In this document: piece after piece, positions 7,035-16,278 of the stretch
Layout: the number at the start of each line of letters is the position of its first letter
Position numbering within the stretch: position 1 is the first letter of the stretch
Translations under genes and position numbers: made by a program
DNA from: CAYPPK01 sp964412615
GTDB lineage: Bacteria; Patescibacteriota; Minisyncoccia; Sungbacterales; HO2-52-23
Direction: 5' to 3'
Length of the DNA stretch: 36,464 nt
NCBI GenBank assembly: GCA_964412615.1
Contig: CAYPPK010000007.1
Coordinates: forward strand, 1-36,464
The notes under the pieces: generated by a model
What the model was told of the DNA's origin: nothing
Database searches by the model: none
The model's input: the letters and a program-made list of their open reading frames with translations, nothing else

Positions 7035-7481
7035 TCATTCCTGTTTTAGAGTTCGTCCTATTTCTCGTTTGGCTTCTCTTTTTTTAATCGTCTCGCGTTT
7101 GTCGCTTTTCTTTTTGTGGCGGCCAAGACCGATTAAAATCTTCAAACGATTGCGTTTAGTATATACCTTTAAAGGCACAATTGTCAATCCTTTTTGAGCT
7201 GCCGCTCCGATCAATTCTTTTATTTCGGACTTGTGCAAAAGCAGCCGTCTGGTTCGCTCTGGGTCATATTCGCCAAGAATATTTTTGGACTGATAAGGGG
7301 GAATATTGGCATTAATCAGCCACGCTTGGTTGTTTTTAATTACAACATAAGACCCAGTTAAGTTAATACGGCCGCTCTTGGCTGATTTTACTTCATGCCC
7401 AAACAATTCAATGCCGGCCTCGTAGGTCTGGAGGATTTCATAATCAAAATGGGCTCGTCTATTGACGGTAATGTCTGCCAT
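7035..7481 (-). CDS. smpB: SsrA-binding protein SmpB
   Basis: A 148-residue protein starting MADITVNRRAHFDYEI. Motifs GIELFGHEVKSAKSGRINL, RTRRLLLHKSEI and the basic Lys/Arg-rich tail (KKSDKRETIKKREAKREI) are those of SmpB, which delivers tmRNA to stalled ribosomes. The start at 7481 was preferred over an upstream ATG at 7646 because it gives the standard N-terminus. It is transcribed with ssrA, 128 bases downstream. Confidence 0.95.
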   Translation of the reverse strand: MADITVNRRAHFDYEILQTYEAGIELFGHEVKSAKSGRINLTGSYVVIKNNQAWLINANIPPYQSKNILGEYDPERTRRLLLHKSEIKELIGAAAQKGLTIVPLKVYTKRNRLKILIGLGRHKKKSDKRETIKKREAKREIGRTLKQE

Positions 7482-7520
7482 AAGTATTCTAACGATAGCA
7501 CAACTTGGCGAGGAAAAACT

Positions 7521-7832
7521 ATGCGTAAAAGGGCAAAGTGGCTTACCGAGGAAGATGATGTTGTCAAAGAAACCCCTTTGCTTCCCCCCAGGCCTTACCC
7601 TATGGATTTGCCGTCGCTTAGAATTTTCATAGGCTTCATAAACCACGAAAGAGAGAAACAGGGGATAGTTCCCAAATTAACTTCAGACGGATCTGGAGGG
7701 CCCGCTCTTTCTATCCTAGATGCAGCTTTTCACGTCTGTCTTACGGTTTTGGATGGATGGGATATAGTACCGTCGAGACTGGCTAGGGCCATATTCAAAA
7801 TTTATGTTGAGCCAAATCTGGTGCAGAATTGA
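7521..7832 (+). CDS. Hypothetical protein
   Basis: A 103-residue ORF starting MRKRAKWLTEEDDVVKE, with AGGA eight bases upstream of the ATG. It is divergent from smpB, 39 bases away. No recognised domain; a proline-rich stretch (LLPPRPYPMDLP) is followed by two likely helices. An ORF extending upstream to 7395 overlaps smpB antisense and was trimmed. A GATCCGC hairpin follows directly. Confidence 0.55.
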   Translation: MRKRAKWLTEEDDVVKETPLLPPRPYPMDLPSLRIFIGFINHEREKQGIVPKLTSDGSGGPALSILDAAFHVCLTVLDGWDIVPSRLARAIFKIYVEPNLVQN

Positions 7833-7848
7833 TCCGCAAGCGCGGATC
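7831..7848. terminator. GATCCGC-AAGC-GCGGATC hairpin, possible terminator
   Basis: Seven-base perfect stem with a four-base loop at the stop of the preceding gene, followed by TTTAAATTTAAG. The T-run is interrupted, so termination may be weak. Confidence 0.5.
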
Positions 7849-7884
7849 TTTAAATTTAAGTTTAATTTAGCTACAATAAAATAA

Positions 7885-9483
7885 ATGATTCGGGCTGAAA
7901 TTGCCAAAGTTATAAAGAATGAGTTAAAGAAACAAATGGCGGACAAAGAGCTGCCAGCTTTTTCAGTCAGCACTCCGGAAAACCCGATTTACGGAGATTA
8001 TTCTTCCAATATTGCTTTACTTTTAAGCAAAATTCTGCGAAAGAGCCCGATGGAGATGGCAACCGAATTGGCCCAAGCTCTAAATCAAAATTCAAAATTA
8101 TTCAGCAAAGTAGAAGCAGTAGCGCCTGGATTTATAAATTTTTGGATTTCTCCCGTAGTTTTACAAAAAGAATTTAAAGAAATTCTGATTAAAAAAAATA
8201 AATACGGCGGAGGAGCTAAGAAAAAGGAAAAGTTTCAGGTGGAATTTATTTCCGCCAACCCCACCGGGCCTTTGACTCTAGCCAACGGAAGAGGGGGATT
8301 TTTGGGGGATGCCTTGAGTCATGTCCTAGAACTGGCGGGTTTTTTTGTGGAACGGGAATATTATGTCAATGATACCGGCAATCAAATTATTACTTTAGGA
8401 AAATCTATTTTAAGCGCTGCCGGCTTGATGGCTGAAGAAGATTCTTTTTATAAAGGAGCTTACATTAAAGAATGGGCAAAGAAGAACCGGCCTGCCGTTC
8501 TTAAGCTTAAAAATGACCCTTTAAAGGTAGGTCAGTTGGCCGCCAAAGATTTTCTTAAAGCGATAAAATCAGCGGTGGAGAAAAAAGCAGGTATATCTTT
8601 TGATCGCTATACTTCCGAGGACCAAGATTTACACAAAAAGAGTCTGATTGCTAAAGCTTTGGCACTATATCGTTCCCAAAAATTGGCTTATGAGAAGGAT
8701 GGCGCCGTGTGGCTTAAAACAACCGAGTTTGGCGACGACAAGGACCGGGTGCTGGTCACAAGTGACGGCTATCCCACTTATTTTTTGGCAGATAGCGGAC
8801 ACTATCTGGAAACCAAGAAACGGGGGTTTACGGTGAAAATTAATATTTTAGGGCCGGACCATTACGGCTATGTTTCGCGCATTCAAGCCGCAGCCAAAAT
8901 TTTAGGCGTTAAAAAGTCCATAGCTATTGTTACCCAGGCTGTGCGTTTGGTCAAAAAAGGCCGAGAAATAAAAATGTCCAAGCGCAAGGGAGAATTTATA
9001 ACTTTTGAAGAACTGGTGGATAAAGTAGGCGTAAATCCGGCACGTTTTTTCTTTCTGGAAAAATCTCCGGATACACACATAGATTTTGATTTGGATTTGG
9101 CCAAAGAGCGATCGGTTAAAAATCCGGTTTATTATATCCAATATGCCCATGCCCGCATGGCCAGCATTTTGCGCAAGGCTCCGCCCGCAAAGAAAAATTT
9201 TGATTTTGGGTTTCTGAATTCAGCCGAAGAAATAATTTTAATAAAAAAATTAATTCAATTCCCCGAGATTGTCGCTGACACGGCGGAGGACTATCAAGTG
9301 CACCGCCTGCCTCGTTATGCCCACGAGCTGGCCAGAATTTTCCATAATTTTTATGAAAAACAAAGGGTAATTACTGATGATGAAATTCTTACTGCAGCTC
9401 GTCTGAAACTAGTGCTGGCATCTCAGATCGTCTTAAAAAATCTTCTTAAACTCATGGGCATTGACGCTCCGGATAAGATGTAA
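7885..9483 (+). CDS. argS: Arginyl-tRNA synthetase
   Basis: A 532-residue class I synthetase. SANPTGPLTLANGRGG is the ArgRS active-site segment (HIGH motif varied to LANG), YYVNDTGNQI follows, and KMSKRKGEFITFEELVD carries the KMSKS loop. The C-terminal helical anticodon-binding domain (YYIQYAHARMASILR, LPRYAHELARIFHNFYE) is complete. It charges tRNA-Arg; two such tRNAs (TCT, CCT) are in this window. TACAAT at 7872-7877 precedes the ATG by seven bases. Confidence 0.95.
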   Translation: MIRAEIAKVIKNELKKQMADKELPAFSVSTPENPIYGDYSSNIALLLSKILRKSPMEMATELAQALNQNSKLFSKVEAVAPGFINFWISPVVLQKEFKEILIKKNKYGGGAKKKEKFQVEFISANPTGPLTLANGRGGFLGDALSHVLELAGFFVEREYYVNDTGNQIITLGKSILSAAGLMAEEDSFYKGAYIKEWAKKNRPAVLKLKNDPLKVGQLAAKDFLKAIKSAVEKKAGISFDRYTSEDQDLHKKSLIAKALALYRSQKLAYEKDGAVWLKTTEFGDDKDRVLVTSDGYPTYFLADSGHYLETKKRGFTVKINILGPDHYGYVSRIQAAAKILGVKKSIAIVTQAVRLVKKGREIKMSKRKGEFITFEELVDKVGVNPARFFFLEKSPDTHIDFDLDLAKERSVKNPVYYIQYAHARMASILRKAPPAKKNFDFGFLNSAEEIILIKKLIQFPEIVADTAEDYQVHRLPRYAHELARIFHNFYEKQRVITDDEILTAARLKLVLASQIVLKNLLKLMGIDAPDKM

Positions 9484-9513
9484 TAGTTTTGGGGAAGAAC
9501 AAAGAGGTGAGTC

Positions 9514-9795
9514 ATGCGAAAAATCTTCTCAGGCTTGTTTTTATGTGCTGCCCGGCTCAACAAGAAGTTGGCAAACATAGCATATAACTCGTATTATTTT
9601 TTTAATTGCCAAGCGGCTTTTTGGGGACAGAAGGCCGGAGAGGATAGGGGAATTCAAAATATTGTTGAATTTCCCAGCCTTCGGGTTATCGTAAACAACC
9701 ATCTTTCTTCCGGAATTACGCGGGAAAAACCCAGCAGAAAACCACCCGCGGGGTGGAGAATCATAAATTTGGCCGAATACAGAAAATCATCATAG
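9514..9795 (+). CDS. Small hypothetical protein
   Basis: A 93-residue ORF with a good ribosome binding site (AGAGGTG, five bases before the ATG) and a terminator directly after it, which favours a real gene. No family recognised; the N-terminus is weakly hydrophobic and the C-terminal half is basic. It lies between argS and ileS on the same strand. Confidence 0.45.
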   Translation: MRKIFSGLFLCAARLNKKLANIAYNSYYFFNCQAAFWGQKAGEDRGIQNIVEFPSLRVIVNNHLSSGITREKPSRKPPAGWRIINLAEYRKSS

Positions 9796-9797
9796 AG

Positions 9798-9819
9798 GCA
9801 ACCTTAAGGGTTGCTTTTT
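9798..9819 (+). terminator. Intrinsic terminator
   Basis: GCAACC (9798-9803), loop TTAAG, GGTTGC (9809-9814), then five Ts. It closes the argS-side transcript before ileS. Confidence 0.75.
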
Positions 9820-9850
9820 AGGTCTAAAAAGCATAAAATTTAAAAATCGT

Positions 9851-12781
9851 ATGGAGGAAAACAAGCCAAAATTTAACCTGCCTGAGCGGGAAGAGAAAAT
9901 TCTCGGATTTTGGGAAAAAAACAAAATTTTTGAGAAAACCCTGGCCAAGAACAAAAAGGGAAAAACTTTTGTATTTTACGAAGGGCCGCCGACGGCCAAT
10001 GCCGCTCCCGGCATCCATCACGTGGAAGCCAGGGTTTTTAAAGATATTATTCCCCGCTACAAAACCATGCGAGGATTTTTTGTTCCCCGCAAAGCCGGTT
10101 GGGACACGCACGGGCTTCCTGTGGAAATTCAAATTGAAAAAGAACTCGGTTTTAAAACCAAGCAAGATATTGAGCGCTACGGTATAGATAAGTTTAATGC
10201 CAAAGCCAAAGAATCCGTCTGGCGCCACAAACAAGAATTTGAAGATCTAACGCGCCGCATTGCTTTTTGGCTGGACATGGAGCATCCGTACATTACTTAT
10301 GAGACAGCTTATATTGAGACGCTTTGGTGGACCATTAAAGAATTTTGGAATAAAAAACTTCTTTACCAGGATTTTAAATCAGTTCCTTGGTGTTCGCGCT
10401 GCGGCACGGCCCTTTCATCTCATGAAGTAGGCCTTGGCTACCAGAAAGTTAAAGATCTTTCGGTTTATGTGAGAATGAAAATTAAAGGACGCAAAAACGA
10501 ATATCTCCTGGTCTGGACCACCACTCCCTGGACGCTTCCGGCCAATGTCGCCGTAGCGATAAATCCTAAAGCCGAATATACCAAATACAAAATAGACAGT
10601 GATTTTGTTTGGTCTCTTAACACGCCGCCCTATGAACAGGACCAAAAGGTTACCGTGGCCGAAAAAATTTCCGGCAAGACATTAGTCGGACTGGAATATG
10701 AGCCCCTTTATGAAGTTCCCGCAAAATACTCTCTGGGGACGAAGCCTCCCTATAAAGTATTCCCGGGAGATTTTGTATCCGGAACAGAAGGCACCGGCCT
10801 GGTGCATATTGCTTCTGCTTTTGGCGAAGACGATCTAAATTTGATGAAATCTCAGTATGCGGGCTCTAAAAATTCCGGTCTGCATTATCCGATTTTGCAG
10901 ACGGTAAATCCGGATGGTTCTATGAAAAAAGGAGTTATCGGCGAAGGAAAATTTGTGAAGGAAGCCGATGCGCCGGTCATAGAAGATTTGAAAAAAAGAA
11001 AGCTGCTTCTGAAAGCAGCGCTCTATGAACATGATTATCCTTTTTGCTGGAGATGCCAGACCCCGCTTCTTTACTATGCGCGGGAGGCTTGGTGGGTGAA
11101 AACTACGGCCGTCAAACAAAAGCTTCTGCAAAACAATGAAAAAATAAATTGGATTCCGGAACATTTTAAACAGGGCAGATTTGGCGAATTTTTGCGAGAA
11201 GTTAGAGATTGGGCTTTTTCCCGAGAGCGTTATTGGGGTACGCCCCTGCCGGTTTGGCAATGCGCCAAATGCGGCCATACGGAAGTTATCGGTTCCGTTG
11301 CGGAACTTACCAAAAAGTCGGGGGAAAAACTGACGGATCTCCATCGACCCTTTATTGACGAGGTAACTTTTGCTTGCGCCAAATGCCCGCCTGGCCGGCA
11401 GGCAGGCAAAGGAGAAATGCGTCGCGTGTCTGAAGTGGTGGACGTCTGGTTTGATTCCGGCGCCATGCCGTTCGCTCAAGTCCATTGGCCTTTCGCTTAT
11501 CAAGCTAAAAGTAAAAAGATAAAAGATAAAAGCCTGCCTTTTCCTGCCGATTATATTTGCGAGGCGGTGGATCAAACCCGAGGTTGGTTTTACACTTTGC
11601 TGGCCGTGGCAACCTTGCTTGGAAAAGGAACTCCCTATAAAAATGTAATTACGCTCGGGCATGTTCTGGATAAATACGGGCAAAAGATGTCCAAATCCAA
11701 AGGTAACGTGGTCAACGCTTTGGAAATGATTAAAAAATACGGGGCTGACACTCTGCGCTGGTATTTCTTTACCATAAATGCTCCGGCGGATCCCAAGCGC
11801 TTTGACGAAAAAGATCTGGCCAACAAGTTGCGCGGATTTTTAATGATTTTCTGGAACAGTTTTGTACTGTTTGACACCTACACGGACAAAATTAAAAATC
11901 AAAAGGTAAAGGATAAAGGTGCTCCTACTTTAGACCAGTGGGTTTTGGCAAAACTGGATTTACTCACGGCGGAAGTTACCAAAAGATTGGATGCTTATGA
12001 TATCACCGGAGCGGGGAGAATGATGGAAGAATTTATTGTTGCTGATTTTTCGCAATGGTTTTTGCGCCGTTCCCGACGCCGCTTGCAGCATCCCCAATCG
12101 GTTCAAGAAAAAAACCAAGTCGCACAAGTTTCCGCCCAAGTTTTGCTGACTTTGACTAAACTGTCTGCTCCGTTTTTGCCGTTTTTGGCAGAAATAATTT
12201 ATCAGGAACTGCGCCATAAGATGAGTCTAAAAGAAGCAAGCGTGCATCTCACAGATTGGCCGTTGGCGATAAAAACTAAAGGACAAAAAACAAGAATACT
12301 GGAAGACATGGAGGAAGTTAGAAAAGTTGTAACCGAAGCACTGAAATTGCGCGCTCAAGCCGGCATCAGAGTCCGCCAGCCTCTGCAGGAATTAAAAATA
12401 AACAGTCAAAAGTTGCTGAAACAAGCAGGGCTGATGGAGCTTTTGAAAGAAGAAATAAACGTGAAGAAAATTTCTTTTGGCGACCAGATTTGGTTGGATG
12501 AAAAAATTACTCCTGAATTGAAAGAAGAGGGCATGGTAAGAGAATTCCTGCGCAATATCCAAGAAATGCGGCGTGATCTGGGGCTTAAACCTGGGCAAGT
12601 TATCCGCATTCAAATTTCGGGCAGTGAAAATCTGCAGAAAGCGTTCAGTAAATGGGATAGTACTATTAAGAAAGAGACTAATGCCAAAGAATTAAAAATA
12701 GGAGGCAAAAAAATATTCCAGGCCGAACGCGAAGCAGAATTTGACGGAGAAGGGCTTTGGATCGGCATTCAAAAAAACTAA
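9851..12781 (+). CDS. ileS: Isoleucyl-tRNA synthetase
   Basis: A 976-residue class I synthetase. The HIGH motif is GIHHVEAR at about residues 54-61, the form typical of the eukaryote-like type 2 IleRS that tends to resist mupirocin. GWDTHGLPVE and the editing-domain segment WTTTPWTLPAN follow. KMSKSKGN lies near residue 612, and C-terminal anticodon-binding and zinc regions complete it. Cys pairs (CSRC, CAKC twice) mark zinc knuckles. At 11385-11407 a GCCTG/CAGGC palindrome is read in frame, adding PPGRQAG right after a CAKC knuckle. A 26-base A-rich repeat (11506-11531) encodes KSKKIKDK. Terminated by the palindrome at 12777-12807. Confidence 0.96.
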   Translation: MEENKPKFNLPEREEKILGFWEKNKIFEKTLAKNKKGKTFVFYEGPPTANAAPGIHHVEARVFKDIIPRYKTMRGFFVPRKAGWDTHGLPVEIQIEKELGFKTKQDIERYGIDKFNAKAKESVWRHKQEFEDLTRRIAFWLDMEHPYITYETAYIETLWWTIKEFWNKKLLYQDFKSVPWCSRCGTALSSHEVGLGYQKVKDLSVYVRMKIKGRKNEYLLVWTTTPWTLPANVAVAINPKAEYTKYKIDSDFVWSLNTPPYEQDQKVTVAEKISGKTLVGLEYEPLYEVPAKYSLGTKPPYKVFPGDFVSGTEGTGLVHIASAFGEDDLNLMKSQYAGSKNSGLHYPILQTVNPDGSMKKGVIGEGKFVKEADAPVIEDLKKRKLLLKAALYEHDYPFCWRCQTPLLYYAREAWWVKTTAVKQKLLQNNEKINWIPEHFKQGRFGEFLREVRDWAFSRERYWGTPLPVWQCAKCGHTEVIGSVAELTKKSGEKLTDLHRPFIDEVTFACAKCPPGRQAGKGEMRRVSEVVDVWFDSGAMPFAQVHWPFAYQAKSKKIKDKSLPFPADYICEAVDQTRGWFYTLLAVATLLGKGTPYKNVITLGHVLDKYGQKMSKSKGNVVNALEMIKKYGADTLRWYFFTINAPADPKRFDEKDLANKLRGFLMIFWNSFVLFDTYTDKIKNQKVKDKGAPTLDQWVLAKLDLLTAEVTKRLDAYDITGAGRMMEEFIVADFSQWFLRRSRRRLQHPQSVQEKNQVAQVSAQVLLTLTKLSAPFLPFLAEIIYQELRHKMSLKEASVHLTDWPLAIKTKGQKTRILEDMEEVRKVVTEALKLRAQAGIRVRQPLQELKINSQKLLKQAGLMELLKEEINVKKISFGDQIWLDEKITPELKEEGMVREFLRNIQEMRRDLGLKPGQVIRIQISGSENLQKAFSKWDSTIKKETNAKELKIGGKKIFQAEREAEFDGEGLWIGIQKN
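11385..11407. repeat. GCC/GGC palindrome inside ileS
   Basis: GCCTG (11389-11393) and CAGGC (11399-11403) around GCCGG, extended on both sides by more GCC/GGC. The same GCCTGCCGGCAGGC type occurs at about 35950-35966 and 36336-36359. It encodes PPGRQAG inside the protein. Confidence 0.65.
11506..11531 (+). repeat. 26-base A-rich repeat, copy 1 (in ileS)
   Basis: TAAAAGTAAAAAGATAAAAG and six further bases, identical to 16287-16312. It is read here as KSKKIKDK, the same peptide as in the pilin gene. Confidence 0.75.
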
Positions 12782-12807
12782 AATCCCGGAGAATCCGGGA
12801 TTTTAGT
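12777..12807. terminator. Bidirectional terminator after ileS
   Basis: Perfect arms ACTAAAATCCCGG and CCGGGATTTTAGT around AGAAT. It overlaps the ileS stop on one side and the stop of the converging GerMN gene on the other. Confidence 0.85.
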
Positions 12808-13412
12808 TATGGCTGCAAAATGTCTTCCGTTCTTCCGTCAATGGATATGACGACTTCTTTAATCGTGGAAAATTGTTTAAGGGTGTTAATTATTTGCCAG
12901 CGGATACCCGCTACCCGGCAGGATCCGCCTACGCTAGCCTCCAGAGTCTCATCGAACTCTACTCGCGCGACCCCATCTTCAATGGTAAGTTTTTCAATCT
13001 TTACTCCGGTATTAATGGAGGTTACGAATCCTTGCTCCAGTTCCAACAAAGTCGGTCCTTTAAGCAATTCCTCCAAAGCGGCTCGGGCAGGCGAGGTGGT
13101 TCGGGGAATTTTTCTTTCCACGGCCATTGTTTCTTCACACTCGGCTTCTTCTTTTTTGCCGAAAAAGTTTTTTACCGTCATGGTTTCCGGATTTTTATCT
13201 ACGGCTTCTTCTTTATCATCCGAAACATCGCTATTTTCTTCGGGGGAATTGGTTACCGGCGCTTGAGATTCCGGGGTATCTTTTTGCGCGATCGCCCCGT
13301 AAAAAATTCCGCACCAAGGCGCGTCAAATCCACCGGCACAAGTTAAAAATCCCGCTATGCCAGCGGCTAAAACAATGCCTATGAACACAGATAAAGCAGT
13401 TGAGTTTTTCAT
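12807..13412 (-). CDS. GerMN-domain lipoprotein-like/exported protein
   Basis: A 201-residue protein beginning MKNSTALSVFIGIVLAAGIAG, an N-terminal membrane or signal segment, then an acidic low-complexity spacer. The C-terminal domain has SPARAALEELLKGPT, TGVKIEKLTIEDGVARVEFD and GGSCRVAGIRWQIINTLKQF. These are GerMN (sporulation/germination and LpqB-like) motifs, seen in extracytoplasmic proteins of unclear function. Start 13412 was chosen over 13433 because it begins the signal segment with Met-Lys. Confidence 0.8.
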   Translation of the reverse strand: MKNSTALSVFIGIVLAAGIAGFLTCAGGFDAPWCGIFYGAIAQKDTPESQAPVTNSPEENSDVSDDKEEAVDKNPETMTVKNFFGKKEEAECEETMAVERKIPRTTSPARAALEELLKGPTLLELEQGFVTSINTGVKIEKLTIEDGVARVEFDETLEASVGGSCRVAGIRWQIINTLKQFSTIKEVVISIDGRTEDILQP

Positions 13413-13443
13413 ACATATACTAAACATTATCAAGGTAAAATTT

Positions 13444-14661
13444 TTATGAACCCCACATATAAGTAACCAAATAAACTACTCCGGCTTTGTCATCAGAAAT
13501 ATAAATTTTCCCCTTATCCTTCATGAAAATATCCACCGGTCGGCCCAAAGCTCCTTGAGAACTGCCGACCGGAAGCCAGCCGGAAATAAAATCTTCGGCC
13601 GGCCCGGTTTGGTTTCCTTTTTCATCCAAAGGAAAGCGGACAATTTTATAGCCGGTAGGTTCACTGCGATTCCAAGAGCCATGATAAGCAACCAAAAGAT
13701 CATCACGATATTCTTCCGGCCACTCATCAGAGAAAAAAGCCAAACCGAGCGGGGCGGAGTGGGCCGGAATGTCTATTTTGCTTGAAAGTTCAAACGGCTC
13801 CAGGCAGGGATTGCGAATATAGGTATTTTTGTCAAAAACGCTGTCATGGATATTTTTGCCATAGCAGATTGGCCAGCCGTAATTTTTGTTTTCGCTGATG
13901 ATATTTATTTCATCCGGTGGCAGATTGTCTCCAAGTAGATCGCGCCCCATTTCGGTGGCCCAAATTTCTTTAGTAGCGGGATGCAAAGCCATAAAAACAG
14001 AATTGCGCAGGCCCCTCGCAAATATTTTTAAATCCGATCCGTCGGCATTGGCAACTAAAATTTTTGCCCTTCTCCAGTCCGACTCCTGGCATACATTGCA
14101 GCTTGAACCAACCGAAACCAGCAGTCGGGGATCATTCGGCTCGGGCATAAAAAGAATGGTGCGGGTAAAATGATTTCCGCCGCCGGGAAGATCTATTATT
14201 TTTCTGCCGTTTTTTGCCTGAAACGGCTGATTGTATTCATAAACCATTACCCGATGCGATTCGGCCACATACATTTCGCATCTTTCGGTGCAGCGAAAGG
14301 CAATACCGTGCGGTCGGTTAAGGCCTTCCAGGATAGTTATGGTCTCATCCGCTATGCCGTCTTTATTTTTATCCGGCAAAGCAACAATTTTCCCCTGGCT
14401 GGGAATGCTCACAACCAGATTTTCTTGAGGATCAAAAGCCAGCACGCGAGGATTCCCCAGATTTTTGGCAAAAACCGATATGGAAAATCCGGCAGGGAGT
14501 TTCAGGGGCATACCGGTAGTATTTATGACTTCGGTAATATCTTCCGGCGGCTGGCGAAAAATAGGCCCTATGCCCCGAAAATTTTTCCAGCCAAAAGATG
14601 CGGCCCATCCTGCCGCAAGCAAAATAATCAGTAAAATTAAAATTATGACTGTTTTTTTCAT
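13444..14661 (-). CDS. PQQ-dependent sugar dehydrogenase-like beta-propeller protein
   Basis: A 405-residue protein with an N-terminal membrane anchor (VIILILLIILLAAGW) followed by a beta-propeller of the soluble aldose/sorbosone dehydrogenase type. Family motifs include LPAGFSISVFAKNLGNPR, LNRPHGIAF, the cysteine pair in VGSSCNVCQES, EIWATEMGRD and YHGSWNRSEPTGYKI. Members oxidise sugars with pyrroloquinoline quinone outside the membrane. CPR cells generally cannot make PQQ, so the real substrate and cofactor are uncertain. It is 31 bases from the GerMN gene on the same strand. Confidence 0.82.
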   Translation of the reverse strand: MKKTVIILILLIILLAAGWAASFGWKNFRGIGPIFRQPPEDITEVINTTGMPLKLPAGFSISVFAKNLGNPRVLAFDPQENLVVSIPSQGKIVALPDKNKDGIADETITILEGLNRPHGIAFRCTERCEMYVAESHRVMVYEYNQPFQAKNGRKIIDLPGGGNHFTRTILFMPEPNDPRLLVSVGSSCNVCQESDWRRAKILVANADGSDLKIFARGLRNSVFMALHPATKEIWATEMGRDLLGDNLPPDEINIISENKNYGWPICYGKNIHDSVFDKNTYIRNPCLEPFELSSKIDIPAHSAPLGLAFFSDEWPEEYRDDLLVAYHGSWNRSEPTGYKIVRFPLDEKGNQTGPAEDFISGWLPVGSSQGALGRPVDIFMKDKGKIYISDDKAGVVYLVTYMWGS

Positions 14662-14709
14662 TGGGTTTATCCTATCTTAGCCCAGCATAACTAAATACGG
14701 CAAAAGATA

Positions 14710-14862
14710 TCATGAAGGTTTTTTAAAATCCGCCCGAAGAGACATTATCCCCAAAGCCAGAAAGAGCATAGCCCCGAGCCAATTTTTCTGCTGCAGCGCT
14801 TCCACCAAAGCAATGCCAAAAAAGATAATAAACACGGCAAAATTTGTTCCAGGTCTGTTCAT
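14710..14862 (-). CDS. Small membrane protein, 50 residues
   Basis: The ORF reads MNRPGTNFAVFIIFFGIALV, a polar turn (EALQQKNW), then LGAMLFLALGIMSLRADFKK. It has two hydrophobic segments and a basic tail, a typical two-helix micro-protein. It lies between tRNA-Ser and the dehydrogenase gene on the same strand. Function unknown. Confidence 0.6.
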   Translation of the reverse strand: MNRPGTNFAVFIIFFGIALVEALQQKNWLGAMLFLALGIMSLRADFKKPS

Positions 14863-14883
14863 TTTTTAAATGAGTTTATTAAC

Positions 14884-14977
14884 TGGCGGAGACGGGAGGA
14901 TTTGAACCTCCGAGGGGTTTTGAAGCCCCCAATGGATTAGCAATCCATCGCATTAAGCCAGGCTCTGCCACGTCTCC
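14884..14977 (-). tRNA. tRNA-Ser(GCT)
   Basis: Acceptor GGAGACG pairs with CGTCTCC. The anticodon loop TTGCTAA lies in a TGGAT stem, a long variable arm (GGGGGCTTCAAAACCCCT) is present and the T-arm is GGAGGTTCAAATCCTCC. CCA is encoded. Confidence 0.95.
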
Positions 14978-15040
14978 AAAATTTCTTTCAAGTATATCAT
15001 TGTGAACATCTTTTCTCAAGAGATATGTTAGGATTAAAGC

Positions 15041-16276
15041 ATGCTAAATTTTTCTTATACGGCGGCCAAACAGACCGGAGAAATTGTAAAAGGAGAGCGA
15101 GAAGCGGAGAATGAAAGATCTCTGGCCCAACTCCTGAAAGGAGAGGGTTTATTGCTTTTGAAAACAAAAGCGGGCAGCAAAACCGGTTTGGCTAAAATCA
15201 ATGTCAATATAAGTTTTGGGGAACTAGTTGCCCGCCTCAAGCCCATCAGTATTATTGATAAAATGTTTTTTACCCGAAACTTGGCGGTGATGATCGGAGC
15301 CGGCTTGTCCCTTACCAAAGCCATGGATGCTTTGATGCAAGAAACCACTAATCCCAAATTCCGCAAAATGCTGGCTGGCATCAATAATTCGGTAGTGCAG
15401 GGAAGGAGCTTGGCCGAATCGCTCAAGGTGCACGAGGAAGTATTCGGGCCGCTTTATGTGAACATGGTGGAAGTCGGGGAAACAACCGGCAAACTTACTT
15501 TAGTATTAAAACTTTTAGCCCGGCAGATGAAAAAAGATTATGATCTGCGCAAGCGGGTCAAAGGCGCCATGATGTACCCGGCCATAATTATTTCTGCTCT
15601 TTTGGTGGTCGGGTTTCTGATGATGATTTATGTGGTGCCGACTCTAACCCAGACCATCAAAGAACTGGGGGTGGAGCTTCCTTTCACGACCAAGCTTATT
15701 ATTTTTATCAGCGACTTAATACTGAATTACGCTCTTTGGTTTTTGACCGGCGTGGCGCTAATGATTGTTCTTTTCTGGAGAATTTTAAAATCGCAAAAAG
15801 GCAAAGAGATTTTTGATCGCACTATAGTGCGAGCCCCCATTTTCGGGACGCTGGTAAAAAAATTCAATACCGCTCGCCTTACCCGCACTCTTGCTTACCT
15901 CATCACTTCCGGCGTTCCCATCGTCCGCTCTCTGGAGATTGTGTCGCGAGTGGTCGGGAACACGCTTTACCGGCAGGCGGCGAAAACGGCGGCTGGCGAC
16001 ATTCAAAAAGGCAAACAGCTAAACGAGCTTTTGGGCGCCTATCCGCAAATTTTCCAGCCCTTGGTGATTCAGATGATCAAAGTAGGGGAAGAAACCGGCA
16101 AGTTGGGTGATTTGCTTTTGCGCATCGCTATCTTTTTTGAAGAAGATGTAAATGAAACCACTAAAAATCTTTCTACCGTGATTGAACCCCTGCTTATGAT
16201 CGCGGTTGGAGTTGCCGTAGGGTTTTTTGCCGTTTCCATGCTGCAGCCAATTTACGGCAGTTTAGGGAACATCTGA
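15041..16276 (+). CDS. pilC: Type IV pilus inner-membrane platform protein PilC
   Basis: A 411-residue GspF/PilC protein. A short N-terminal domain (FSYTAAKQTGEIVKGE) leads into two T2SSF domains, each with hydrophobic segments. Repeated motifs FTRNLAVMIGAGLSLTKAMDAL and LTRTLAYLITSGVPIVRSLE, and VNMVEVGETTGKL with VIQMIKVGEETGKLGDLL, are diagnostic. It connects the pilus assembly ATPase to the growing pilus. No pilB, pilT or pilD is visible in the window. It is first in the pilus locus, three bases before the next gene. Confidence 0.94.
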   Translation: MLNFSYTAAKQTGEIVKGEREAENERSLAQLLKGEGLLLLKTKAGSKTGLAKINVNISFGELVARLKPISIIDKMFFTRNLAVMIGAGLSLTKAMDALMQETTNPKFRKMLAGINNSVVQGRSLAESLKVHEEVFGPLYVNMVEVGETTGKLTLVLKLLARQMKKDYDLRKRVKGAMMYPAIIISALLVVGFLMMIYVVPTLTQTIKELGVELPFTTKLIIFISDLILNYALWFLTGVALMIVLFWRILKSQKGKEIFDRTIVRAPIFGTLVKKFNTARLTRTLAYLITSGVPIVRSLEIVSRVVGNTLYRQAAKTAAGDIQKGKQLNELLGAYPQIFQPLVIQMIKVGEETGKLGDLLLRIAIFFEEDVNETTKNLSTVIEPLLMIAVGVAVGFFAVSMLQPIYGSLGNI

Positions 16277-16278
16277 CG

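Noticed and set aside
6842..7087. 81-codon + strand ORF over the tmRNA gene
   Set aside because: It lies antisense to the tmRNA and its leader, has no protein motif, and its composition follows the RNA gene.
10835..11683. Long ORF (282 codons) antisense to ileS
   Set aside because: It has no recognisable motif and is a shadow of the clearly conserved IleRS frame.
13447..13465. A fourth copy of the CCCCACAC-type element
   Set aside because: CCCCACATATAAGT is the coding end of the dehydrogenase gene, with no partner arm and no flanking repeat.
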